Part shown: in pieces, positions 41,755 through 50,037 of the stretch | Numbering within the stretch: position 1 is the stretch's first letter | How the letters are laid out: each line of letters begins with the position of its first letter | Assembly: GCF_027857615.1 (NCBI RefSeq) | Contig: NZ_JAQIFT010000048.1 | Span: 1-64,000 of the forward strand | Length of the DNA: 64,000 nucleotides | Direction of reading: 5' to 3' | DNA from: Holtiella tumoricola | Lineage (GTDB): Bacteria; Bacillota; Clostridia; Lachnospirales; Cellulosilyticaceae | Translations under genes and position numbers: made by a program | The notes under the pieces: generated by a model | The model's input: the letters and a program-made list of their open reading frames with translations, nothing else | The model's database searches: none | Told to the model about the DNA's origin: nothing

Positions 41755-43515
41755 ATGTATTATTCTGACGAGATTATCGAAAAGATCAGGGAACAGAGTG
41801 ATATTATATCTATCATTTCCGAATATACTGCCTTAACAAGGAAGGGAAGTTCACATGTAGGACTTTGTCCTTTTCATAATGAAAAAACACCGTCTTTTTC
41901 TGTAAGTGATGATAAACAAATGTATTATTGCTTTGGATGTGGTGCAGGAGGAAATGTTTTTACATTTGTGATGCAGAAGGAAAATATGACGTTTCCAGAA
42001 GCAGTACAATTTTTAGCTGAAAAAGCCCATATTGATCTTGATGGGATGGAAAAACAATATGATGATGGAGGAAGAGCCAATAAAAAAGCACTTTTTCTTG
42101 AAATCTATAAGAAAGCAGCAAGATATTATTATTACAGTTTAAATCAAAGAGAAAATGAGCATGCATTAAATTATTTCTATCAAAGAGGCATTTCACAAGA
42201 AGTAATTAAACATTTTGGTTTAGGTTACGCACCTGCGGATTATAACATCTTTTATCGTATGATGAAGCAAGAAGGGTATGAAGATGAAGATTTAGTTGAA
42301 AGTGGGTTATTTATTAAAAGTAAATCAAAAGGTGTCGTCTTTGATCGTTTTTCAGACCGTGTCATGTTCCCTATTTTTAACATCAATAAAAAAGTTGTAG
42401 CTTTTGGAGGGCGTATTCTTGGAGAAGGGCAGCCTAAGTATTTAAATTCACCCGAAAGTCTACTTTTTGACAAAAGTCGTACACTCTATGGGCTTCATAT
42501 TGCAAGACAAGAAAAACACCCGTATTACATTTTAGTAGAAGGTTATATGGATGTTATCGCCATGCATGTAGCAGGTTTTACACAAACGGTTGCTTCACTT
42601 GGTACAGCTTTTACGGAAGGGCATGCAAGGCTTTTGAAACGCCATACAGAGCAAGTGGTTATTTTATATGATAGTGATGGGGCAGGTAAGAAAGCCGCAT
42701 TACGTGCCATTCCAATACTGCGTTCACAAGGTATCCAAGTTAAAGTTCTACAGCTTGAAGATAGTAAAGACCCAGATGAATTCTTGAAAAAGCATGGAGC
42801 AGATGAAATGCGCAAGCTCCTAGAGGAAGCAGAAAGTCATGTTTGGTTTAGAATTAAAGAAATCGAAAGCCAATATCATCTTGATTTACCAGATGAGCGG
42901 GTGAAGTTTTTACAAGAAATTGCAAAGTTACTTGGAAACTTAGAAAGTAGTATTGAGCAAAACATTTATACAAAAGAGATTGCGATGAAGTATCAAGTTA
43001 GTCTAGATGCTTTAGAAGCTGAAATCAAAAAATACTTTGTGGCAAAGCAGAACATCCCAGTCAAACAAGCGCCACAAGTAAAAGAACAACTAGGAACAGG
43101 TACAATTCCAATGCAACTAGAGTTCTTATGTGCAGTCTATAACTATCCTAATATCTATTCATATATCGCGTCCTATATTGAGGCAGATTTGTTTGAAGAA
43201 GGACTTATCCGTGAACTTGCAGCAGCTTTATTAAAAGCCCGCAGTGAAGGAAGAGAAGTAGATGCAAGTTACTTTAACAATCGTTATACAGATGTTAAAG
43301 AGCAAAAAATTATTTCTACTGTATTTATGAAAAAAGATGCAAGGTATGAAGATGAAGATTTGATGCATAAGATGTTAGTTGAGACCATTAAAAGGCTAAA
43401 TAGTAACTATATAGAAAAAAGGCTTAAAACAACTGCAGATATCCAAGAAGTGCAAGCGTTACTTATCAAGAAGCGTGGCATTGATAAGCTGCATATTGAT
43501 TTTATAAATGGTTAG
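41755..43515 (+). CDS. dnaG: DNA primase
   Basis: 586 residues. CHC2 zinc finger: CPFHNEKTPSF and YYCFGCGAGGNVF (Cys38, His41, Cys59, Cys62). RNA polymerase core with GFGGRILG-like FGGRILGEGQPKYLNSPES, TOPRIM acidic cluster LVEGYMDVIAMH and LYDSDGAGKKAALRA. The C-terminal DnaB-binding region is divergent. It makes the RNA primers at the fork. Forms the conserved dnaG-rpoD operon, 16 bp between them. Confidence 0.95.
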   Translation: MYYSDEIIEKIREQSDIISIISEYTALTRKGSSHVGLCPFHNEKTPSFSVSDDKQMYYCFGCGAGGNVFTFVMQKENMTFPEAVQFLAEKAHIDLDGMEKQYDDGGRANKKALFLEIYKKAARYYYYSLNQRENEHALNYFYQRGISQEVIKHFGLGYAPADYNIFYRMMKQEGYEDEDLVESGLFIKSKSKGVVFDRFSDRVMFPIFNINKKVVAFGGRILGEGQPKYLNSPESLLFDKSRTLYGLHIARQEKHPYYILVEGYMDVIAMHVAGFTQTVASLGTAFTEGHARLLKRHTEQVVILYDSDGAGKKAALRAIPILRSQGIQVKVLQLEDSKDPDEFLKKHGADEMRKLLEEAESHVWFRIKEIESQYHLDLPDERVKFLQEIAKLLGNLESSIEQNIYTKEIAMKYQVSLDALEAEIKKYFVAKQNIPVKQAPQVKEQLGTGTIPMQLEFLCAVYNYPNIYSYIASYIEADLFEEGLIRELAAALLKARSEGREVDASYFNNRYTDVKEQKIISTVFMKKDARYEDEDLMHKMLVETIKRLNSNYIEKRLKTTADIQEVQALLIKKRGIDKLHIDFING

Positions 43516-43531
43516 AATAGGAGAAGGATAA

Positions 43532-44614
43532 ATGATAGTAAAAGAGGCTACAGAGCAAAAAGTAACTTTTAAATCGAGACTGGAACAACTGATGATACTG
43601 GCTAAGGAGAAAAAAGGCGTTTTAGAGCAATCAGACATTGCAGATGCCTTTACCGATTTTGAGTTAGAAGCTAGCAAAGTTGAACAAATATATGAGTTTT
43701 TAGAAGCTCATAATATTGATATCATGGGAAGTATGAGTGATTTAGACGAAGAAGCGAGTCTTGACTTTACTTTGCCTGCAGGTATCAGTATGGATGATCC
43801 AGTAAGGATGTACTTAAAGGAAATTGGGAAAGTACCTCTTTTATCAGCTGAAGAAGAAATTGAACTGGCAAGACGTATGGAAGAAGGGGATGAAGAAGCT
43901 AGAAAGCGATTAGCCGAAGCCAACTTAAGGCTTGTTGTAAGCATTGCCAAACGTTATGTAGGGCGTGGTATGCTATTTTTAGACCTTATTCAAGAAGGAA
44001 ACTTAGGGCTTATTAAAGCGGTAGAAAAGTTTGACTACAGCAAAGGCTATAAGTTTAGTACTTATGCAACATGGTGGATTAGGCAAGCCATCACAAGGGC
44101 AATTGCGGATCAAGCTCGTACGATTCGCATTCCAGTACATATGGTTGAGACAATCAATCGCTTAATGCGTGTCTCAAGACAACTCTTACAAGAATATGGT
44201 CGTGACCCACAACCAGAAGAAATTGCACAAGCAATGGATATGTCAGTGAGTAAAGTACGCGACATTATGAAGATTTCACAAGAACCTGTATCTTTAGAAA
44301 CACCAATTGGTGAAGAAGAAGATAGCCATTTAGGTGATTTTATAGCAGATGACGATGTACCTATTCCTTCTGAGGCTGCAGCCTTCACTCTTCTAAAAGA
44401 ACAACTGATAGAAGTGTTAGATACATTAACTGAAAGAGAACAAAAAGTACTCAAACTTCGCTTTGGCTTAGATGACGGTAGGGCAAGAACCCTTGAAGAA
44501 GTAGGGAAAGAATTTAATGTAACACGTGAGCGTATTCGACAAATTGAAGCAAAAGCGCTTCGTAAATTACGTCATCCAAGTCGTAGTAAAAAACTAAAAG
44601 ATTATTTAGAATAG
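43532..44614 (+). CDS. rpoD: Primary RNA polymerase sigma factor, sigma-A
   Basis: 360 residues. Region 1.1-like N-terminus (about 1-80), region 1.2 DDPVRMYLKEIGKVPLLSAE, 2.1-2.4 NLRLVVSIAKRYVGRGMLFL and DLIQEGNLGLIKAVEKFDY, FSTYATWWIRQAITRAIADQ, region 3 HMVETINRLMRVSRQL, 4.1-4.2 REQKVLKLRFGLDDGRARTL and TRERIRQIEAKALRKLRHPS. Length matches Bacillus SigA. Recognises the TTGACA/TATAAT promoters seen in this window. AGGAGAAGG before ATG 43532. Confidence 0.96.
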   Translation: MIVKEATEQKVTFKSRLEQLMILAKEKKGVLEQSDIADAFTDFELEASKVEQIYEFLEAHNIDIMGSMSDLDEEASLDFTLPAGISMDDPVRMYLKEIGKVPLLSAEEEIELARRMEEGDEEARKRLAEANLRLVVSIAKRYVGRGMLFLDLIQEGNLGLIKAVEKFDYSKGYKFSTYATWWIRQAITRAIADQARTIRIPVHMVETINRLMRVSRQLLQEYGRDPQPEEIAQAMDMSVSKVRDIMKISQEPVSLETPIGEEEDSHLGDFIADDDVPIPSEAAAFTLLKEQLIEVLDTLTEREQKVLKLRFGLDDGRARTLEEVGKEFNVTRERIRQIEAKALRKLRHPSRSKKLKDYLE

Positions 44615-44642
44615 AAGTTGAGTCTTCAACTTCTATTTTCTA
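44611..44642 (+). terminator. Terminator after rpoD
   Basis: ATAGAAGTTGA (44611-44621) pairs with TCAACTTCTAT (44626-44636), then TTTC. It overlaps the stop codon. Confidence 0.7.
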
Positions 44643-44682
44643 TTGACTTAAATAAACAGACATAAAGTAAAGAGGTGTAAAT

Positions 44683-45375
44683 GTGCAATTATCAAAAAGA
44701 TTAGGAGCTATTGCAAGCTTAGTACCAGAAGGAGCTAGACTTGTAGATGTTGGAACAGATCATGGGTATATCCCAATTTATTTAACACTTAATAAAAAAG
44801 TAAGTTATGCCATTGCTAGTGATATTAACAAAGGTCCACTAGAAAGCGCTAAACGTAATATGGATAAATACGGCCTAACAACCATTGAAACAAGACAGGG
44901 AAGTGGCCTTCAAACTATTAAAATAGAAGATGGAATGGATACGGTTGTTATTGCAGGTATGGGCGGTTACTTAGTTCATGATATTTTAGAGTTAGACTTA
45001 GAACTTGTAAAATCAATGAAAATTTTAATTTTACAGCCACAAAATAATATTCCTGAAATACGCAGATATCTTCATCAAATTGGTTTTAAAATTGAACAAG
45101 AAAAGTTCTTAGAAGAAGAAGGTAAGTACTATAACATTATTGTAGCAGTGCCAGGTGAAGAAAACTATAACAACATTGTGGACTATGAATATGGGAAATA
45201 TCTTTTAGAAGAAGGATCAAGTTTATATAAAGATTGGTTACAACATAAAAGTAAAGGGTATACTGATATTATTGAAAAACTTAAAAAAATTGAGGGCGAC
45301 CAGGCTACAGAACGTATAGCAGAATTGACTGAGGTGAATACTTTAATAGAGGAGGCATTAAAATGTATACATTAA
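44683..45375 (+). CDS. trmK: tRNA (adenine(22)-N(1))-methyltransferase TrmK
   Basis: 230 residues. Rossmann SAM domain: ARLVDVGTDHGYIPIYL (motif I), ASDINKGPLESAKRNM, TVVIAGMGGYLVHDIL, ILQPQNNIPEIRRYL (NPP-like loop); C-terminal coiled coil from about residue 170. It makes m1A22 in bacterial tRNAs. GTG 44683 with AGAGGTG upstream. Always found beside rpoD and the DUF34 gene in Firmicutes; overlaps the latter by 13 bp here. Confidence 0.92.
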   Translation: MQLSKRLGAIASLVPEGARLVDVGTDHGYIPIYLTLNKKVSYAIASDINKGPLESAKRNMDKYGLTTIETRQGSGLQTIKIEDGMDTVVIAGMGGYLVHDILELDLELVKSMKILILQPQNNIPEIRRYLHQIGFKIEQEKFLEEEGKYYNIIVAVPGEENYNNIVDYEYGKYLLEEGSSLYKDWLQHKSKGYTDIIEKLKKIEGDQATERIAELTEVNTLIEEALKCIH

Positions 45376-46460
45376 AAGATGTGATGACATGTCTTGAACA
45401 ATTAGCGCCTACTCATTTAGCAGAAAAATGGGACCATGTTGGGCTGATGATTGGTGGGCGTGGACAACAGATTTCACGTGTTCTTTGTGCTTTAGATTTA
45501 AATCTTGATGTTATAGATGAAGCAATAGAAAAGGGCGTAGAGCTTATTGTAACTCATCATCCTTGTTTCTTTAAGCCCATCACAGGGATTGACTATGACA
45601 CCGTTATGGGTCAGATGATTCAAAAGTTAGTTAAACATGACATCGCAGTGTATGCGATGCATACTAACTTAGATATTGCTAAAGGTGGTATCAATGACTA
45701 TTTAGCTAAACAGCTTGAACTAAAAAGTGTAAGTGCATTGGCAACAACTGCACGTACCTCACTTCAAAAATTAGTTATTTATGTACCACAAACCCACTAT
45801 AATGTGGTAAGAGATGCTCTTGTAAACACCAATCAGTGTACAATAGGCAACTATAAAGGCTGTACATTTGGTACACAAGGTAAAGGTACTTTTATGCCAT
45901 TAGAAGGTAGTAAGCCTTATATTGGCTCACAAGGTGATTTAGAAACGGTAGAAGAGGTTAAAATAGAATGTATGATTCATCCAAAAGACTTATCTTCTAT
46001 TATGGACGCAGTGAAGCAAGTTCATCCTTACGAAGAAATCGCTTATGACGTATTTACACTTGAAAATATTGCCGAGACAGAAGGCTTAGGCCGAGTAGGT
46101 ATGTGTGAACCAATAGAGATAGAAGCACTGATTAATAAACTCAAACAAGTTTTCAATATTCCCTATGTAAGATTAACAGGTAAGATGGAAGGGAAAGTAT
46201 CAAAAATTGCATTGTGTTCAGGAAGTGGTTCCTCTTTTATTGGTGTAGCAGCAGCGAAAGCTGAGGTTTATATTACAGGAGATGTCACTTTCCATGAAGC
46301 ACAAAATGCATTAAATAGAGGACTTACTGTTATAGATGTAGGGCATTATGCTTCAGAAAATGTTGCAATGCCATTAATTAAAAATTATTTAGAAATACAT
46401 TGCGATAAGTTAGAAATATTATGTTCTACAGTAGATGGTGAAACCTTTAAAACAGTTTAA
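45363..46460 (+). CDS. Nif3-like dinuclear metal protein (DUF34, YqfO type)
   Basis: 365 residues. Metal ligands in LIVTHHPCFFKPI and the C-terminal DVTFHEAQNA and IDVGHYASENV. The central insert, about residues 130-230, is the PII-like CutA-like domain of the YqfO form (LQKLVIYVPQTHYNVVRDAL, VHPYEEIAYDVF). Proposed roles include GTP cyclohydrolase I-like hydrolase or metal chaperone; none is settled. Overlaps trmK, with GAGGAGGC before ATG 45363. Confidence 0.92.
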   Translation: MYTLKDVMTCLEQLAPTHLAEKWDHVGLMIGGRGQQISRVLCALDLNLDVIDEAIEKGVELIVTHHPCFFKPITGIDYDTVMGQMIQKLVKHDIAVYAMHTNLDIAKGGINDYLAKQLELKSVSALATTARTSLQKLVIYVPQTHYNVVRDALVNTNQCTIGNYKGCTFGTQGKGTFMPLEGSKPYIGSQGDLETVEEVKIECMIHPKDLSSIMDAVKQVHPYEEIAYDVFTLENIAETEGLGRVGMCEPIEIEALINKLKQVFNIPYVRLTGKMEGKVSKIALCSGSGSSFIGVAAAKAEVYITGDVTFHEAQNALNRGLTVIDVGHYASENVAMPLIKNYLEIHCDKLEILCSTVDGETFKTV

Positions 46461-46484
46461 AGACGATAAAAGGGGGCATAGAAG

Positions 46485-48134
46485 ATGGTAAAAATTCAAT
46501 TTAACGATGGTCGTAGTATAGAAGTTCAAAAAGGCACAACATTTGCAACCTTAGCAAAAACATATCAGCTAGAGAGTAGTACGCCGATTGTGGCAGCACG
46601 TGTAGGTAATGTACTTCGTGAACTTTACATTAAGATAGAAGAAGACTTACAAGATGTAAGCTTTGTAAATCTCTCACAAAAAGATGGGATGCGCATTTAT
46701 CAACGTACGGCAACATTTTTATTAATTGCAGCAACTCAGAAATGTTTCCCACATGTTACCGTACTTGTTAATCATCATATTACAGGTGGATACTTCTGCG
46801 AATTTGACCAAATGGCAGATTGCACACCTACCAATTTAGCACGTATAGAAGCTTGTATGCGAGAAATGGTGGCCAAAGCACTTCCTATTACAAAGACTAC
46901 AGTACCTATTGATGAAGCATTAAAGTTATTTAATACCTTAGAGATGCCAGACAAAGAAGCACTTTTTAAATATAGAAGAACATCTACGATTAATGTATAT
47001 CATCTAGATGGGGTAGATAATTATTTCTATGGTTATATGATGCCATCTGTAGAGCAAGTAACTTGTTTCAAACTTCAACCTTATGCACATGGATTTATTC
47101 TTCTATTCCCAGACGAAGCAAATCCAACAGAGCTTGCTAAGTTTGTACCACAACCTAAATTATCAGCAGTATTCCGTGAATCTGAAAAATGGGCACGTAT
47201 TTTAGATGTGGATATTGTAGCTTCTTTAAATAAGGTTATTACCCAGGGGCGCTTACCAGACTTGATTCGTGTATCAGAAGCATTACACGAAAAGAAAATA
47301 GCAGGAATAGCAGATCAAATTGCGAAGCAATCTAATGTAAGATTAGTCATGATAGCAGGGCCATCATCTTCAGGTAAAACAACTTTTGCTCAAAGATTAT
47401 GTATTCAGCTACGTGTAAATGGGCTTAACCTACATGTGATTTCTATAGATGATTATTTTGTTAACCGAGATCAGACACCATTAGATGAAGATGGAAAATA
47501 CGACTTTGAAGCTCTAGAAGCTATTGATATCCAGTTATTCAATGAGCATATGTCTAAATTGATAAAAGGTGAAACTGTAGAAATTCCTACGTTTAACTTC
47601 AAGACAGGACAACGTGAATACAAAGGGCATAAACTTGCACTTGGAGAAGAAGATGTATTGGTGATAGAAGGCATTCATGGTTTAAATGAACGTTTAAGCT
47701 ATGCCATTCCAAGAGAGAATAAATTTAAAATTTACGTAAGTTGTTTAACACAGCTTAATGTAGATTACCATAATCGTATTCCAACTACAGATACACGTTT
47801 AATCCGTCGTATGATCCGTGATAACCAATATCGTGGCATGAGTGCGGAACAAACCCTTGCACAATGGTCTTCTGTAAGACGTGGTGAAAATCGCAATATT
47901 TTCCCATTCCAAGAAGAAGCAGATGTCATGTTTAATACGGTTTTAATCTATGAGCTAGCCGTTCTCAAACAAAAAGCAGAACCACTTTTATTTGGTATTG
48001 ATCGCAAGTCTCCATACTATAGTGAAGCGAAACGTCTGCTTAAATTCTTAGAGTATTTCTTAACAGCAGATACAGAAGATATTCCAAGAACATCTATTAT
48101 TCGTGAATTTATTGGTGGAAGTTGCTTTCACTAG
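46485..48134 (+). CDS. Nucleoside kinase with N-terminal TGS-like domain (uridine kinase family)
   Basis: 549 residues. Residues about 1-60 are TGS-like (VKIQFNDGRSIEVQKGTTFA), about 60-230 resemble the second domain of threonyl-tRNA synthetase (HHITGGYFCEFDQ), and about 285-500 form a P-loop kinase: VMIAGPSSSGKTTFAQRL (Walker A), VISIDDYFVNRDQTP (DDYF), VIEGIHGLNERLS. The architecture is common in Clostridia and annotated as uridine kinase/nucleoside kinase; the role of the synthetase-like part is unknown. Last protein gene before rnpB. Confidence 0.88.
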   Translation: MVKIQFNDGRSIEVQKGTTFATLAKTYQLESSTPIVAARVGNVLRELYIKIEEDLQDVSFVNLSQKDGMRIYQRTATFLLIAATQKCFPHVTVLVNHHITGGYFCEFDQMADCTPTNLARIEACMREMVAKALPITKTTVPIDEALKLFNTLEMPDKEALFKYRRTSTINVYHLDGVDNYFYGYMMPSVEQVTCFKLQPYAHGFILLFPDEANPTELAKFVPQPKLSAVFRESEKWARILDVDIVASLNKVITQGRLPDLIRVSEALHEKKIAGIADQIAKQSNVRLVMIAGPSSSGKTTFAQRLCIQLRVNGLNLHVISIDDYFVNRDQTPLDEDGKYDFEALEAIDIQLFNEHMSKLIKGETVEIPTFNFKTGQREYKGHKLALGEEDVLVIEGIHGLNERLSYAIPRENKFKIYVSCLTQLNVDYHNRIPTTDTRLIRRMIRDNQYRGMSAEQTLAQWSSVRRGENRNIFPFQEEADVMFNTVLIYELAVLKQKAEPLLFGIDRKSPYYSEAKRLLKFLEYFLTADTEDIPRTSIIREFIGGSCFH

Positions 48135-48163
48135 TTGACACACGTTAAGGAATATGGTATTGT
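48135..48163 (+). promoter_or_regulatory. Sigma-A promoter of rnpB
   Basis: TTGACA (48135-48140), 17-nt spacer, TATTGT (48158-48163). The P1 helix of the RNA starts at 48170, where transcription should begin. Confidence 0.75.
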
Positions 48164-48169
48164 ATTAAA

Positions 48170-48527
48170 GTTGTTAAGTAAGTCAGATGGTCGCGTCTAC
48201 AAAGTCGAAAGGCTGTAGATGAGGAACGTCCGGGCTCCATAGAGCAAAGGTGCTGGGTAACCCCCAGTGGAGGCGACTCTAAGGAAAGTGCAACAGAAAT
48301 AAACCACCTGCTGGTTTCAGTAGGAAAGGGTGGAAAGGTGAGGTAAGAGCTCACCGTGTCTTAGGTGACTAAGATAGCCATGTAAACCCCACCTGGAGCA
48401 AGACCGGATCAAGACATATGTGGCTGCTCGTCACGTCTTAGGTAGGTTGCTAGAGCATGCAGGTAACTGTATGTCGAGATAGATGACCGTCAAATACAGA
48501 ACCCGGCGTATAGATTTGGTTAACAAC
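48170..48527 (+). ncRNA. rnpB: RNase P RNA (M1-type ribozyme)
   Basis: About 358 nt. Ends pair as P1: GTTGTTAA (48170-48177) with TTAACAAC (48520-48527). Conserved blocks are present: GAGGAACGTCCGGGCTCC (CR I), the GGAAAGTGCAACAGAAA stretch, CCCACCTGGAGCAAGACC (CR IV-like), and AGATAGATGACCGTC with ACAGAACCCGGCGTATAG (CR V). The catalytic RNA removes 5' leaders from pre-tRNA. Confidence 0.95.
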
Positions 48528-48529
48528 GA

Positions 48530-48572
48530 GTAAAGTAGCTCAAGGCTTATAGCCTTGGGCTATTTTACTTAT
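48530..48572 (+). terminator. Terminator of rnpB
   Basis: AGTAAAGTAGCTCAAGGC pairs with GCCTTGGGCTATTTTACTT around TTATA, with one mismatch. Confidence 0.8.
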
Positions 48573-48697
48573 TGTCTAGGATTTTGCATCCATAAATCTA
48601 TAGCCGGATTATAATGTGTCATGTCATTGCTTTGTAAAAGTTATTATATACCATAAAAGATATTTTAATGAACTAATTATACGGTAAAATTTACCAT

Positions 48698-48742
48698 AGA
48701 AAACACCCTCATTAATCAAAAGATTAGACGAGGGTGTTTTCT
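48698..48742. terminator. Terminator downstream of the integrase gene
   Basis: AGAAAACACCCTC (48698-48710) pairs exactly with GAGGGTGTTTTCT (48730-48742); inner TAATC/GATTA adds to the stem. It ends the - strand integrase transcript, and can also stop read-through from the core side. Confidence 0.8.
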
Positions 48743-48752
48743 GTTTTATGTA

Positions 48753-49721
48753 TTAAAGATAAAGAGAACTTAATGTATCTGTATGTAAATTAGCAATCGA
48801 TTCATGATCTTTAGGGACTAGATGTTTATAGACTATTAGAGCATCGCTACTGGTATGTCCTGTGTACTCGATAATCTTTTCAGAGCTAATATCTTTGCGA
48901 ATACAGTCTGTAATAAATGTGTGACGAAAGGCATGAGGTATAATATTACGAGTATAGTGATGCTGAATATTTGATTTACTTATCCATTTGTGAAACAGAT
49001 CATTAAATGCACTTTCTGATAAAGGGTTACCTTGTCTACTCATAAATACATATTCATCTGTAAAAGAGGATAAGGCAAGAAGCTTACTTAATGCTGATTT
49101 TAGCAAAGGGGGAAGCTTTACAATACCACCATTACAATTTTTGATATGTATAAGCCTAAGTTCATCTTTATAGAAATTTATATGAGACCATTTAAGAGAA
49201 AGGACGTCGGAACGTCTTGCACCAGTTGTTATAAGCATTATGAAGATTGTAAGGTCTCTATATTTAAGTTTATCTGTGCTTGAGCTAATACACTTTAGCA
49301 ATGTATTGATATCAGAGGAGTCAATTGTAAGAGGTAGAGAATCTTCGCCAGCACGAATTTTAAATTTTTTTGCCATTCCTTTGTTACCCCATCTATCATC
49401 AATTAAAATATTTTCAATACCATAAGTTTTGTTTAGATACCGAAAGAAAGTTTTTAGTGTATTGAATTTACGCTGAATAGTTGTGATATCATATTTTCCC
49501 ATATCAATATAAGTAAACAGAAAATCTTTGTATTGTTGAATCTCACAAGTTGTTAAGTTATTGAGATATCTAATCTTATTTTTTAACTTATGCTTAAGAA
49601 AGTATTCAAAGAGCTGCATGTCGGAGAGATAGGCTTTAGCAGTACTAGTTGCACAACCTTCAACATATAGAAAATGGCTAAATTTTTTAAGTGCTTGAGT
49701 GTAAGTAATTATTTTTGTCAT
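48753..49721 (-). CDS. Tyrosine recombinase/integrase (XerC/D-like)
   Basis: 322 residues. N-terminal SAM-like domain (about 10-110, FLYVEGCATSTAKAYLSDMQ). Catalytic domain: TTGARRSDVLSLKW (Arg I), HIKNCNGGIVKLPPLL with the Lys, HAFRHTFITDCIRKD (His-x2-Arg), YTGHTSSDALIVYKHLVP (His and nucleophile Tyr). No phage-type AP2 arm-binding domain is evident. It stands at the left edge of the accessory region, transcribed towards rnpB, as expected for an island integrase. Confidence 0.92.
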   Translation of the reverse strand: MTKIITYTQALKKFSHFLYVEGCATSTAKAYLSDMQLFEYFLKHKLKNKIRYLNNLTTCEIQQYKDFLFTYIDMGKYDITTIQRKFNTLKTFFRYLNKTYGIENILIDDRWGNKGMAKKFKIRAGEDSLPLTIDSSDINTLLKCISSSTDKLKYRDLTIFIMLITTGARRSDVLSLKWSHINFYKDELRLIHIKNCNGGIVKLPPLLKSALSKLLALSSFTDEYVFMSRQGNPLSESAFNDLFHKWISKSNIQHHYTRNIIPHAFRHTFITDCIRKDISSEKIIEYTGHTSSDALIVYKHLVPKDHESIANLHTDTLSSLYL

Positions 49722-50037
49722 TATTCAATGCCTCATTTCTGTTTTAATTAGTATATAAGGATTGTATTAATATTAGTAAATCAATCAAGTTTAAAATAAA
49801 TTTAGTAATATATTTTAATTTATAAATTTAGCAGTTCCTTAATTATAAAGGGATAAAGGAAAAAGTATTAATAAATGATTACTTATGTTATAAAAAAATG
49901 ATGAGAAAAATAAAGAATTAAACCAATAAAATAGGTTGAATTCATTTGATGAACATGATAATATATGTATGTTAATAAAGTTAACAAGCATGAAAAAGCT
50001 TATTAATTGAAAAATACATAATAAGAGGGAGCTTCGA
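49722..50037. promoter_or_regulatory. Divergent control region of integrase and HTH-GTPase genes
   Basis: 316 bp, strongly AT-rich, no gene. It includes a likely + strand promoter TTGAAT (49936-49941), 17 nt, TAATAT (49959-49964), and an inverted repeat GTTAA-N5-TTAAC (49971-49985) just downstream of the -10, a candidate operator. GAGGGAG precedes the + strand start. Confidence 0.5.

Noticed and set aside
40702..44614. Replication origin near dnaG
   Set aside because: dnaG-rpoD is not an origin marker; no dnaA, dnaN or DnaA-box cluster is present.
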